Assembly: GCA_017527415.1 (NCBI GenBank)
Contig: JAFXQA010000012.1
Span: 1 to 64,000, forward strand
Source: Bacteroidales bacterium
GTDB taxonomy: Bacteria > Bacteroidota > Bacteroidia > Bacteroidales > UBA932
DNA: 64,000 bases
Direction of reading: 5' to 3'
Part shown: positions 54,843 to 62,434 of the stretch, one piece after another
Layout: the number at the start of each line of letters is the position of its first letter
How positions within the stretch are numbered: position 1 is the first letter of the stretch
Program-made: the position numbers and the translations under genes
The notes under the pieces: generated by a model
Database searches by the model: none
The model's input: the letters and a program-made list of their open reading frames with translations, nothing else
Told to the model about the DNA's origin: nothing

Positions 54843-56184
54843 GATAACGTTTGCAATCGGCGGAGTCCATCCGGACGATGCGAAGCTGGCGCGCGGATGC
54901 GCCATCGAGGTGCTGCCCCTGCCGGAGACGCTGTATGTGTCTATGGCACAGCATCTTGGAGCACCCGCAAAGCCTATAGTGGCGGTGGGTGACAGTGTGA
55001 AGACCGGGCAGGTTATCGGGGAGCCGGGCGGATTCATCTCCGCATTCGTGCACTCGCCTGCATCCGGCACCGTCAAGTCCATAGGCCCCCGCAAGGATCT
55101 GGCAGGAAATCCCGTCACCCACATCGAGATCGCCGTCGAAGGTGACGAGTGGGTTGAGGGCGTGGATCTTTCCGATACCCTCGTGACCGCGATTCCTGAA
55201 GACCGCGCAGCCATCCTCGACCGTATCAAGTCCTGCGGCGTGGTGGGTCTTGGCGGAGCCACTTTCCCCACACATGTCAAACTGAATCCCGCCCCCGGGA
55301 GCGTAGCCGAGTGCCTCATCCTTAACGGAGCGGAGTGCGAACCCTATCTCACCAGCGACTACCGCATCATGCTGGAACGCACAAAAGAGATAATCGTGGG
55401 TGCGGCCATCATGCAGAAGGTGCTGGGCGGATGCCGCACAGTCATCGGCATAGAGGAGAACAAGCCGGAGGCCATCGAAGCCATGCGCAAAGCCCTCTCC
55501 GAGCTGCCCTACAGCATCGAGGTGCTTCCTCTCAAGAAGAAGTATCCGCAGGGCGGTGAGAAGCAGCTGATCCAGGCAGTGATGCACCGCGAGGTCGCTT
55601 CCGGCGGCCTGCCCATCAGCGTGGGCGCCGTGGTGCAGAACGTGGCCACTTCGCTCGCCGTCTATGAGGCGGTGCAGAAGAACAAGCCCCTGATTACCAA
55701 CACCCTGACCATCACCGGCAACTGCCTTCCCGTGGAGAAGATGCACAACTACCTCTTCCGCATCGGCATGCCGCTCAGCTACATTGCAGAGTACGCAGGG
55801 GGAGTGCCCGAGGGTGCCGCCAAGCTCATCAGCGGCGGCCCGATGATGGGACGCGCCATCGCCAATCTCGATGCCGCCACCGTCAAGGGTTCGTCGTCCA
55901 TCCTCTATCTCACCGCAGAATCCACCAAACGCGGGAAGGAATCCCTCTGCATCCGCTGCGGCCGCTGCGCTGATGCTTGTCCCATGGGGCTGGAACCCTT
56001 CCTCCTCCGCAAGCTCTATTTTGCGGGAGATGTCGAAGGCCTTGAGGCGAATGCCGCGCAGGATTGTATAGAATGCGGATGCTGCCTGTTCAGCTGCCCT
56101 GCCTATATCCCTCTGCTGGACCATGTCCGCCAGGCCAAGGGTATGGCGATGGCTGCGATCCGCGCAAGAGCTGCTAAAAAGTAA
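54835..56184 (+). CDS. rnfC: Rnf complex subunit C, NADH-binding
   Basis: 449 residues. Biotinyl-lipoyl-like N-terminal fold ('VAVGDSVKTGQVIGEPGGFISAFVHSPASGTVKSIG'). NADH/FMN site: 'CGVVGLGGATFPTHVKLNP', 'LILNGAECEPYLTSDYR', 'IGIEENKPEAIEAM'. SLBB-like segment 'GNCLPVEKMHNYLFRIGMPL'. Two [4Fe-4S] motifs: 'CIRCGRCADACPMGL' and 'CIECGCCLFSCPAYIPLLD'. This is the soluble NAD-reducing module of Rnf. It lies 5 nt before rnfD. Confidence 0.97.
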   Translation: MSKITFAIGGVHPDDAKLARGCAIEVLPLPETLYVSMAQHLGAPAKPIVAVGDSVKTGQVIGEPGGFISAFVHSPASGTVKSIGPRKDLAGNPVTHIEIAVEGDEWVEGVDLSDTLVTAIPEDRAAILDRIKSCGVVGLGGATFPTHVKLNPAPGSVAECLILNGAECEPYLTSDYRIMLERTKEIIVGAAIMQKVLGGCRTVIGIEENKPEAIEAMRKALSELPYSIEVLPLKKKYPQGGEKQLIQAVMHREVASGGLPISVGAVVQNVATSLAVYEAVQKNKPLITNTLTITGNCLPVEKMHNYLFRIGMPLSYIAEYAGGVPEGAAKLISGGPMMGRAIANLDAATVKGSSSILYLTAESTKRGKESLCIRCGRCADACPMGLEPFLLRKLYFAGDVEGLEANAAQDCIECGCCLFSCPAYIPLLDHVRQAKGMAMAAIRARAAKK

Positions 56185-56189
56185 CGATC

Positions 56190-57149
56190 ATGGCATATAT
56201 TGTATCCCCCAACCCCCATATACATGCAGCGGTAAGCACCAAGAAGCTGATGCTGGATGTGATAATCGCCCTGTGCCCTGCGGCCGTCGTGTCGTTCCTC
56301 TACTACGGCCTGGGCGAAATCGCCATAATGGCGTTCAGCGTGGCATCCTGCGTGGTGCTCGAATGGGCCATCACCAAGTATATGCTCAAGAGGCCTTCCT
56401 CCACCGGAGACCTCTCCGCCATAGTTACCGGCATGCTGCTGGCCATGAACCTCCCTCCAACCTGCCCCCTGTGGGTGGTGTTCATCGGTGCGGTCGTGGC
56501 CATCGCGGTAGCCAAGATGACCTTCGGAGGCATAGGGCAGAACATCTGGAACCCCGCACTGGTGGGCCGCGTGTTCCTGCTCGTATCTTTCCCGACCTAC
56601 ATGACCGACTGGACTGTTCCTGCCGGATTCATCTCCAGCGCGGATGCCTTCAGCGGAGCCACCCTGCTGGGCCAGGTGCCTATCCTGGGTGCCCTGGAGG
56701 CCGATAAACTTGTCTCCCTGCATACCCTCTTGCACAATGTGGGCGGGTCCGCCGGTGAGATATCCGCGCTTGCGCTGCTCGCCGGCTGGGTATACCTGCT
56801 GGTGCGCAAGGTCATCAAGCCCTGGATCACACTCAGCATCTTCGCCACCGTGGCGCTGGTCGCGCTGGTGTTCCATGCGGTCGATCCCGCCCAGTACACC
56901 GGCCCCCTCTTCAACCTTCTCACAGGCGGTGTCATCCTCGGAGCCTGCTTCATGGCCACCGACTATGTCACCTCGCCCATGGGCACGTGGGGCGGAGTTA
57001 TCTACGGCATAGGCATAGGTTTCATAGTGATGATGATACGCTACTTCGGGTCCTATCCCGAGGGTATGTCCTTCGCAATCCTGCTTATGAATACGGCCGT
57101 GCCGCTGCTGGACATGAAGTTCCACCATCGTAAATACGGGAGGAAGTAG
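56190..57149 (+). CDS. rnfD: Rnf complex subunit D
   Basis: 319 residues with several membrane helices ('LMLDVIIALCPAAVVSFLYYGLG', 'FIGAVVAIAVAKMTFGGIGQNIWNPALVGRVFLLVSFP'). 'ISSADAFSGATLLGQ' holds the SGAT motif whose Thr carries covalent FMN. 'GACFMATDYVTSPMGTWG' and 'GMSFAILLMNTAVPLLD' are conserved near the C-terminus. It is a core membrane subunit in ion translocation. It lies 2 nt before rnfG. Confidence 0.97.
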   Translation: MAYIVSPNPHIHAAVSTKKLMLDVIIALCPAAVVSFLYYGLGEIAIMAFSVASCVVLEWAITKYMLKRPSSTGDLSAIVTGMLLAMNLPPTCPLWVVFIGAVVAIAVAKMTFGGIGQNIWNPALVGRVFLLVSFPTYMTDWTVPAGFISSADAFSGATLLGQVPILGALEADKLVSLHTLLHNVGGSAGEISALALLAGWVYLLVRKVIKPWITLSIFATVALVALVFHAVDPAQYTGPLFNLLTGGVILGACFMATDYVTSPMGTWGGVIYGIGIGFIVMMIRYFGSYPEGMSFAILLMNTAVPLLDMKFHHRKYGRK

Positions 57150-57151
57150 AT

Positions 57152-57709
57152 ATGGCAGCTAAATCATCTCTTATCAACATGGCTGCGTGCCTGACGGGGG
57201 TCTGCCTCGTCTGCGCCGCGCTGCTGGGCTTTGTGTTTGTGGCGACCGAGGAGCCTATCCAGGCCGCTGCCGCCGCCGAGGCCCAGGCTTCCATAGCCAA
57301 GGTGCTTCCCGACGGTGGGGAGATTTCGGAAGAGCTCTCCAGCGAGGCTGAAGGCATCGAGGGCTACTTCGTGCAGACCGACGGCGAGGGTGCGGTTACC
57401 GCTTATGCGGTGAAGACTACTACCGGTGGCTTCGGGGGCCCCGTCACGCTGATGGTGGGCGTGCTTCCCGACGGCACCGTATTCAATACTTCCGTGCTTT
57501 CGCACAGTGAGACTCCCGGCCTCGGAGCCAAGTGCACCGAGGAGAAATCGGCCTTCCGCGAGCAGTGGAAAGGGTTCTCGGGAGTGCTTTCAGTGAAGAA
57601 GGACGGGGGAGATGTGGATGCCATCACAGCTTCTACCATTACCTCCCGCGCCTACACCAAGGCTGTTGCCCAGGCTGTCGAACTTGTAAAATCTTTGGGC
57701 CATGAGTAA
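57152..57709 (+). CDS. rnfG: Rnf complex subunit G
   Basis: 185 residues. One N-terminal membrane anchor ('MAACLTGVCLVCAALLGFVFVA') and a periplasmic FMN-binding domain: 'AYAVKTTTGGFGGPVTLMVGV', 'SHSETPGLGAKC' and 'DAITASTITSRAYTKAVAQ', where the second Thr matches the covalent FMN site. It passes electrons on the outer face of the membrane. It overlaps rnfE by 8 nt. Confidence 0.95.
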   Translation: MAAKSSLINMAACLTGVCLVCAALLGFVFVATEEPIQAAAAAEAQASIAKVLPDGGEISEELSSEAEGIEGYFVQTDGEGAVTAYAVKTTTGGFGGPVTLMVGVLPDGTVFNTSVLSHSETPGLGAKCTEEKSAFREQWKGFSGVLSVKKDGGDVDAITASTITSRAYTKAVAQAVELVKSLGHE

Positions 57710-58283
57710 GTTTTCATTGATCACCAAAGGCCTGCTGAAGGAGAATCCTACCTTTGTGCTGGTGCTGGGCATGTGCCCCACGCTGGCCACCACCACTTCG
57801 GCAATGAACGGCCTGGAGATGGGTCTCGCGACCATGTTCGTGCTCATCCTCTCCAACATAGTCATCTCCCTGATTTCTCCCATCGTGCCGGACAAGGTGC
57901 ACATCCCCGTGTATATCGTAGTGATTGCCACCTTCGTGACGGTGCTGCAGCTGCTGATGCAGGCTTTCGTGCCGGATGTCTACAAGACCCTCGGCCTGTT
58001 TATCCCGCTCATCGTGGTGAACTGCATCATCCTCGGCCGCGCAGAGGCCTTCGCCAACAAGAACGGCGTGTGGGATTCCGCACTGGACGGCATAGGGATA
58101 GGCATAGGCTTCACCCTGTCGCTGACGGTTATCGGCATCGTGCGCGAGATTCTCGGCAGCGGTTCCGTCTTTGGATGGAAGTTCATCGCCGGGGACGGCA
58201 TGCTGGCTTTCGTGATGGCTCCGGGCGCTTTTATCGTGCTTGGATACCTGATGGTCCTGTTCAATAAACTCGCTAAAAAGTAG
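57702..58283 (+). CDS. rnfE: Rnf complex subunit E
   Basis: 193 residues, almost wholly hydrophobic. 'GLLKENPTFVLVLGMCPTLATTTSAMNGLEMGLA' is the family signature, including the conserved Cys that helps ligate an Fe-S cluster with RnfA. 'VNCIILGRAEAFANKNGVWDSALDGIGIGIGF' is also conserved. It pairs with RnfA as pseudosymmetric membrane subunits. It lies 6 nt before rnfA. Confidence 0.97.
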   Translation: MSKFSLITKGLLKENPTFVLVLGMCPTLATTTSAMNGLEMGLATMFVLILSNIVISLISPIVPDKVHIPVYIVVIATFVTVLQLLMQAFVPDVYKTLGLFIPLIVVNCIILGRAEAFANKNGVWDSALDGIGIGIGFTLSLTVIGIVREILGSGSVFGWKFIAGDGMLAFVMAPGAFIVLGYLMVLFNKLAKK

Positions 58284-58289
58284 GACGTT

Positions 58290-58889
58290 ATGGAATATCT
58301 GCTCATCATCATTTCGGCGATCTTCGTCAATAATATCGTCCTGGCGCAGTTCCTCGGCATCTGCCCCTTCCTGGGCGTGTCGAACAAGCTCTCCACCGCA
58401 TCGGGCATGAGCCTGGCGGTGTGCTTTGTCATCACCCTGGCCACCGTAGTTACCTATTTGATCAATAAGTTCCTTCTGGTGCCTTTCGGGCTCACCTTCC
58501 TGCAGACAATCGCCTTCATCCTCGTGATCGCGGCGCTGGTGCAGACTGTGGAGATAGTGCTGAAGAAGGTTTCTCCTTCGCTCTATCAGGCTCTGGGCAT
58601 CTTCCTGCCCTTGATTACCACCAACTGCGCCGTGCTCGGTGTGGCCATCAACGTGGTGACCAAGCAGTTTACCTTCGGGGGAGAGGCCCACATGCTGGGG
58701 CTCGGAGAGGCTACTGTGTATGCCTTCGCCACATCCCTCGGCTATGGACTGGCAATGATTCTCTTCGCGGGCATACGCGAGCACCTGGCATTGAACGAAG
58801 TGCCCAAGGCGTTCAAGGGCCTGCCCATCGCGATGATTTCGGTTGGAATAATGGCTCTGGCATTTCTTGGATTTTCAGGAATTGTTTAA
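58290..58889 (+). CDS. rnfA: Rnf complex subunit A
   Basis: 199 residues, polytopic. 'IFVNNIVLAQFLGICPFLGVSNKLSTASGMSLAVCFVI' carries the Fe-S ligand Cys. 'LPLITTNCAVLGVAI' is the second signature, mirroring RnfE. It closes the rseC-rnfBCDGEA unit. The next gene has its own promoter inside this gene's 3' end. Confidence 0.97.
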   Translation: MEYLLIIISAIFVNNIVLAQFLGICPFLGVSNKLSTASGMSLAVCFVITLATVVTYLINKFLLVPFGLTFLQTIAFILVIAALVQTVEIVLKKVSPSLYQALGIFLPLITTNCAVLGVAINVVTKQFTFGGEAHMLGLGEATVYAFATSLGYGLAMILFAGIREHLALNEVPKAFKGLPIAMISVGIMALAFLGFSGIV

Positions 58890-58897
58890 TATATTTG
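58865..58897 (+). promoter_or_regulatory. Promoter of the small outer-membrane protein
   Basis: -7 box TATATTTG at 58890-58897 and a -33-like TCTTG at 58865-58869, 20 bp apart. It overlaps the rnfA stop codon. The next ATG is at 58915, giving a very short leader. Confidence 0.6.
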
Positions 58898-58914
58898 TCC
58901 AACTAAAACCTTTT

Positions 58915-59355
58915 ATGAGTATGAAAAAGATTTTGACTGTTATCGTTGCAGTGTTCGCATTCGTAGCACTTGCAAGCGCACAGCCTCGTGCACTCGGTGT
59001 CCGCGTCGGTTGGGGCGGCGAAGTTTCCTATCAGCACACCATGGGTGGCGAGAACTTCCTCGAAGTTGATGCAGGTTGGGGTGTCAATGCCGTCAGCGTT
59101 GGCGCAGCCTACGACTTCCAGATTGCTCCCGTAGGTCCTTTCGGATTCTATGCAGGTCCCGCTGCACACATGTGGCTCGGCGGTGGCGAAGGTGCAAACC
59201 TCGTCCTCGGAGTTGGTGCACAGGTAGGTCTCGAGTACATCTGCAATTCAATTCCTCTGCAGTTCTCCCTCGACTGGAAGCCTATCTTCACCCTGGTTCC
59301 CGGCACCGGTTTCGGCTGGCAGAGCTTCGGCCTCGGCATCCGCTACATGTTCTAG
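58915..59355 (+). CDS. Small outer-membrane beta-barrel protein
   Basis: 146 residues from the ATG at 58915; a second ATG at 58921 gives the cleaner signal peptide 'MKKILTVIVAVFAFVALASAQP'. The mature part of about 125 residues is alternating, glycine-rich beta strand: 'ALGVRVGWGGEVSYQHTMGGENFLEVDAGWGVNAVSVGAAYDFQIAPVGPFGFYAGPAAHMWLG'. It ends in 'SFGLGIRYMF', a typical barrel terminus with a final Phe. Probably a small OmpW- or OmpA-barrel-like protein. The function is unknown. It has its own promoter and terminator. Confidence 0.8.
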   Translation: MSMKKILTVIVAVFAFVALASAQPRALGVRVGWGGEVSYQHTMGGENFLEVDAGWGVNAVSVGAAYDFQIAPVGPFGFYAGPAAHMWLGGGEGANLVLGVGAQVGLEYICNSIPLQFSLDWKPIFTLVPGTGFGWQSFGLGIRYMF

Positions 59356-59383
59356 TGGCGGGCGCGGAGCCGCTGTTTGAATT

Positions 59384-59418
59384 ACGGTACGCAAAGGGTT
59401 TTGCGTACCGTTTTTTTT
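59384..59418 (+). terminator. Strong intrinsic terminator
   Basis: A perfect 12-bp stem ACGGTACGCAAA/TTTGCGTACCGT (59384-59395 and 59400-59411) with a GGGT loop runs directly into T8. It ends the outer-membrane protein transcript. Confidence 0.92.
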
Positions 59419-59420
59419 AG

Positions 59421-59428
59421 TAACTTTG
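59421..59428 (+). promoter_or_regulatory. -7 box of the nfnAB operon
   Basis: TAACTTTG matches TAnnTTTG, 26 nt before the nfnA ATG. The nearest TTTG (59400-59403) is 17 bp upstream and lies in the terminator stem, so promoter and terminator overlap. Confidence 0.6.
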
Positions 59429-59453
59429 TGTTCGCAATAAATTACCCTCCATA

Positions 59454-60293
59454 ATGTTCAAGATTCTTGAAAAGAAGATGCTGAACCCTACTATCTGCAA
59501 GATGGTGGTGGAAGCACCGCGCATCGCCAAGGCCGCCCTTCCCGGGCAGTTCCTGATCGTGCGCGCAGATGAGCCCGGGGAGCGTATCCCCCTTACTATC
59601 AGTGATTACGACCGTGAAAAAGGAACCGTGACCATCGTTATCCAGCCCATAGGCGCATCTACGCGCAGCATGGTGGATGACTTCGAGGCCGGAGACTCCT
59701 TCGCCGACGTGGCAGGCCCTCTGGGAAATCCTTCCGAATTCGTGAAGATGACTCCCGAAGAGCTCGCGAAGCAGAAGGTTGTCTTCATCGCCGGCGGTCT
59801 CGGTACAGCACCTGTATATCCGCAGGCAAAGTGGCTCCACGAACATGGCGTGAGCGTTGATGTGATCATCGGCGCACGCACCAAGGATCTCCTCATATAT
59901 GAAGAGGAGTTCAAGCCCGTGGTAGATAACCTCTACATGTGCACGGATGACGGCTCCTACGGCTTCAAAGGCGTGGGTACCGCCCGTCTCGAGGCTCTGG
60001 TGGCCGAGGGCAAGGAATACACCCAGTGCGTAGCCATCGGTCCCATGATCATGATGAAGTTCTCGGTTCTCACCTGCAAGAAGCTGAACATTCCCATCTG
60101 GGTCAGCATGAACACCCTGATGGTGGACGGCACCGGCATGTGCGGCGCTTGCCGCCTTAGCGTTGGCGGAATCACCAAGTTCGCCTGCGTGGACGGTCCC
60201 GAGTTCGACGGTTATCTTGTTGATTTTGACGAAGCTATGAGGCGTTCAGCCCAGTATAAGGCCGAGGAGGGCCTGGCAAATGGCAGCAAATAG
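59454..60293 (+). CDS. nfnA: NfnA-like ferredoxin:NADP oxidoreductase subunit
   Basis: 279 residues. Ferredoxin-reductase fold: FAD-binding beta barrel ('GQFLIVRADEPGERIPLTISDYD', 'GASTRSMVDDFEAGDSFADVAGPLG'), NAD(H) domain ('VVFIAGGLGTAPVYPQAKWLHEHGV'), and a C-terminal [2Fe-2S] motif 'DGTGMCGACRLSVGGITKFACVDGPEFD'. It pairs with NfnB to form the flavin-based electron-bifurcating NADH-dependent ferredoxin:NADP oxidoreductase. The same fold serves as dihydroorotate dehydrogenase electron-transfer subunit; the neighbour decides. Overlaps nfnB by 14 nt. Confidence 0.93.
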   Translation: MFKILEKKMLNPTICKMVVEAPRIAKAALPGQFLIVRADEPGERIPLTISDYDREKGTVTIVIQPIGASTRSMVDDFEAGDSFADVAGPLGNPSEFVKMTPEELAKQKVVFIAGGLGTAPVYPQAKWLHEHGVSVDVIIGARTKDLLIYEEEFKPVVDNLYMCTDDGSYGFKGVGTARLEALVAEGKEYTQCVAIGPMIMMKFSVLTCKKLNIPIWVSMNTLMVDGTGMCGACRLSVGGITKFACVDGPEFDGYLVDFDEAMRRSAQYKAEEGLANGSK

Positions 60294-61668
60294 AATCCCC
60301 CGTGTTCCTGTGCGTGAGCAGGATCCCAAAGTACGTGCGCACAACTTCGAAGAGGTGTGCTACGGCTACAATAAAGAAGAGGCTATGCTGGAGGCATCCC
60401 GCTGCCTGCATTGCAAGAATCCCCGCTGTGTACAGGCCTGCCCTGTGGGCGTGAAGATTCCCGATTTCATAGAGCTTGTGGCTGCCGGAGATTTCGCCGG
60501 TGCCGCCGCCAAGATTGCGGAAGATTCATCACTGCCCGCCGTTTGCGGACGTGTCTGCCCTCAGGAGACCCAGTGCGAAGGAAGCTGCGTTCTCGGCGTC
60601 AAATTCGAGCCCGTTTCCATCGGCAAGCTCGAGAGGTTTGTGGCAGACTGGACGTTTGCCCAGGGCGAGAAGGCCGTCGAGGCTCCCAAGAAGGGTGGCA
60701 AGAAGGTGGCCATTATCGGCTCCGGTCCTGCCGGTCTCGCATGCTCGTACGACCTGGCCAAGATGGGTTACGACGTGACCATCTTCGAGGCCCTTCACAA
60801 GGCTGGCGGCGTGCTCGAGTATGGCATTCCCGAGTTCCGTCTTCCGAAGGAGAAGGTCCTCAAGCGTGAGCTTCAGGATGTGATCGCCGCAGGTGTCAAG
60901 ATTGAGACCGACGTCATCATCGGCCGCACCGTCACCATCGACACCCTGATGGATCAGGAAGGCTTCGAAGCCGTGTTTGTTGGCACCGGAGCAGGACTTC
61001 CCAAGTTCATGGGCATTCCCGGAGAGAACTTCAACGGAGTCTTCTCCGCCAACGAGTTCCTCACCCGCAACAACCTGATGAAGGCTTTCCGCGACGACTA
61101 CCGCACCCCCATCCATGCCGGCCAGAAGGTCTGCGTCGTGGGTGGTGGCAACGTTGCCATGGATGCCGCCCGTACGGCCCTGCGCCTCGGTGCGGAGACC
61201 ACTATCGTCTATCGCCGTACGGAGGTCGAACTTCCAGCCCGTAAGGAAGAAGTTCATCACGCAAAGGAAGAAGGCATCGACTTCCAGATGCTCACCAATC
61301 CCGTTGAGATCATGGGAGATGAAAAGGGATGGGTGCGCGCCATCAAGTGCGTGCGCATGGAACTCGGCGAGCCCGACGAGAGCGGCCGCCGCAGCCCTGT
61401 GGTCATTCCCGGATCCGAATTCGAGATTCCTACCGAGACCGTGATCATGGCACTCGGCACCTCGCCCAACCCGCTGATCGCCCGCACCACTCCCGGTGTA
61501 GAGAGCAACAAGCGTGGATGCCTGGTGGCCGACGAGGCCGGCGCAACTACCCGTCCCGGAGTTTTCGCCGGCGGTGATGCCGTCACCGGTGCCGCCACTG
61601 TGATCCTCGCAATGGGCGCCGGCCGTAAAGCCGCTGCCGCCATCGACGAGTATCTGAAGAACAAGTAG
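60280..61668 (+). CDS. nfnB: NfnB-like subunit (glutamate synthase small-subunit family)
   Basis: 462 residues. N-terminal two-cluster domain: 'EASRCLHCKNPRCVQACPVGVKIPDFIEL' and 'CGRVCPQETQCEGSCVLG'. FAD site 'VAIIGSGPAGLACSYDLAKMGYDVTIFEA'. NADPH site 'VVGGGNVAMDAARTALRLGAETTIVYRR'. C-terminal 'TRPGVFAGGDAVTGAATVILAMGAGRKAA'. The family is annotated as GltD, but no large glutamate synthase gene is adjacent and nfnA is, which supports Nfn. It couples NADPH to ferredoxin and NADH. A lipoprotein gene follows after 5 nt. Confidence 0.93.
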   Translation: MAANRIPRVPVREQDPKVRAHNFEEVCYGYNKEEAMLEASRCLHCKNPRCVQACPVGVKIPDFIELVAAGDFAGAAAKIAEDSSLPAVCGRVCPQETQCEGSCVLGVKFEPVSIGKLERFVADWTFAQGEKAVEAPKKGGKKVAIIGSGPAGLACSYDLAKMGYDVTIFEALHKAGGVLEYGIPEFRLPKEKVLKRELQDVIAAGVKIETDVIIGRTVTIDTLMDQEGFEAVFVGTGAGLPKFMGIPGENFNGVFSANEFLTRNNLMKAFRDDYRTPIHAGQKVCVVGGGNVAMDAARTALRLGAETTIVYRRTEVELPARKEEVHHAKEEGIDFQMLTNPVEIMGDEKGWVRAIKCVRMELGEPDESGRRSPVVIPGSEFEIPTETVIMALGTSPNPLIARTTPGVESNKRGCLVADEAGATTRPGVFAGGDAVTGAATVILAMGAGRKAAAAIDEYLKNK

Positions 61669-61673
61669 TTTTT

Positions 61674-62228
61674 ATGAAACTGCAGCTCATTCCAGCGGTC
61701 GCAGCAGCAATCCTGCTTGCGACCGCTTGCTCTGTTAAACAGATCAGCCCTGTGGAGGCTGCCATAACGGAAAAGGTCGCCGAACAGCTCGGGGACCTGG
61801 ACAATATGTATTTCAGTTCTTTGGCTTTGGTGGATTCCACCACGTTTGGAGAAGAACTTGCCCGGCGCCGCAACACGCTGGAAACCAGGCGTCAGCAGAA
61901 CCTGAAACTGGCCCGGGACTACGAGGCCGCGGGCAAAATGAGGAACGAAGCCAAGAAGCGGGAAGATGCCGCGAATGATTTGAAGCATCTGGAAGGCCTG
62001 GCCGCCCTGGAGCAGCGTCTGGCGGAACATGATTCGCTGAATGTCGTGGAAGTGTATATCTACAAGTTCTCCGGCCGCGCCCGCAATTATAAGGGAACCG
62101 TCACCATCGACGACATGTACGTGTCCATCACCCCTGCGGTCGAAGTCGTTGCGATGGACTACAAGAAGGAAGGTGTCCTGAAGTCCACGGGCCGCCTGAT
62201 TCCCGGCTACTCGGCTTTGTTTGAATAG
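61674..62228 (+). CDS. Lipoprotein of unknown function
   Basis: 184 residues. Lipobox 'ILLATACSVKQ' (Cys about 19). A charged coiled-coil-like middle ('ELARRRNTLETRRQQNLKLARDYEAAGKMRNEAKKREDAANDLKHLEGLAAL', about residues 60-115) is followed by a short beta-rich end ('VVEVYIYKFSGRARNYKGTVTIDDMYVSITP'). I do not recognise a family. It lies 5 nt after nfnB, so it is likely co-transcribed, though a link to redox metabolism is not evident. Confidence 0.75.
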   Translation: MKLQLIPAVAAAILLATACSVKQISPVEAAITEKVAEQLGDLDNMYFSSLALVDSTTFGEELARRRNTLETRRQQNLKLARDYEAAGKMRNEAKKREDAANDLKHLEGLAALEQRLAEHDSLNVVEVYIYKFSGRARNYKGTVTIDDMYVSITPAVEVVAMDYKKEGVLKSTGRLIPGYSALFE

Positions 62229-62233
62229 CCTGA

Positions 62234-62345
62234 TGGGGAAGGTGGAATTTTCTGGCCGGGACCTTCCCCACGATTATGGCCTTGCAGGGCTCTGGGATGC
62301 AATATTGCTGGGGAAGGTCTGCCATCTAAAAAGCCACCTTCCCCA
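62234..62345. repeat. Nested double palindrome, 112 bp
   Basis: The outer arms TGGGGAAGGTGG (62234-62245) and CCACCTTCCCCA (62334-62345) are perfect 12-bp inverted repeats. The inner arms GACCTTCCCCA (62260-62270) and TGGGGAAGGTC (62309-62319) are perfect over 11 bp. All four share GGGGAAGGT in alternating orientation, so the RNA could fold as two side-by-side hairpins or as one long stem. It is non-coding and follows a stop codon at 62228. It resembles a miniature mobile or processing element. Otherwise 62229-62434 holds only the next promoter. Confidence 0.8.
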
Positions 62346-62422
62346 ATCATTAGTAATGACGGCCGTCTGTCCACTTTTGTTAATCATTATAAATAAGGAT
62401 TGCTAAAGCAGACCGGTTTAGC

Positions 62423-62430
62423 TAAATTTG
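62423..62430 (+). promoter_or_regulatory. -7 box directly before the RidA-family gene
   Basis: TAAATTTG matches TAnnTTTG and ends 4 nt before the GTG at 62435, so transcription would start at or just after that codon. Confidence 0.5.
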
Positions 62431-62434
62431 TAAC

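Noticed and set aside
60280..61668. Annotation as the small subunit of glutamate synthase
   Set aside because: The family is shared, but the partner gene is nfnA-like and no large glutamate synthase subunit is nearby, so Nfn is the better call.
62221..62406. 61-codon plus-strand frame over the nested palindrome
   Set aside because: Its sequence is produced by the palindromic arms, has no homologue I recognise, and starts inside the preceding gene's stop region.
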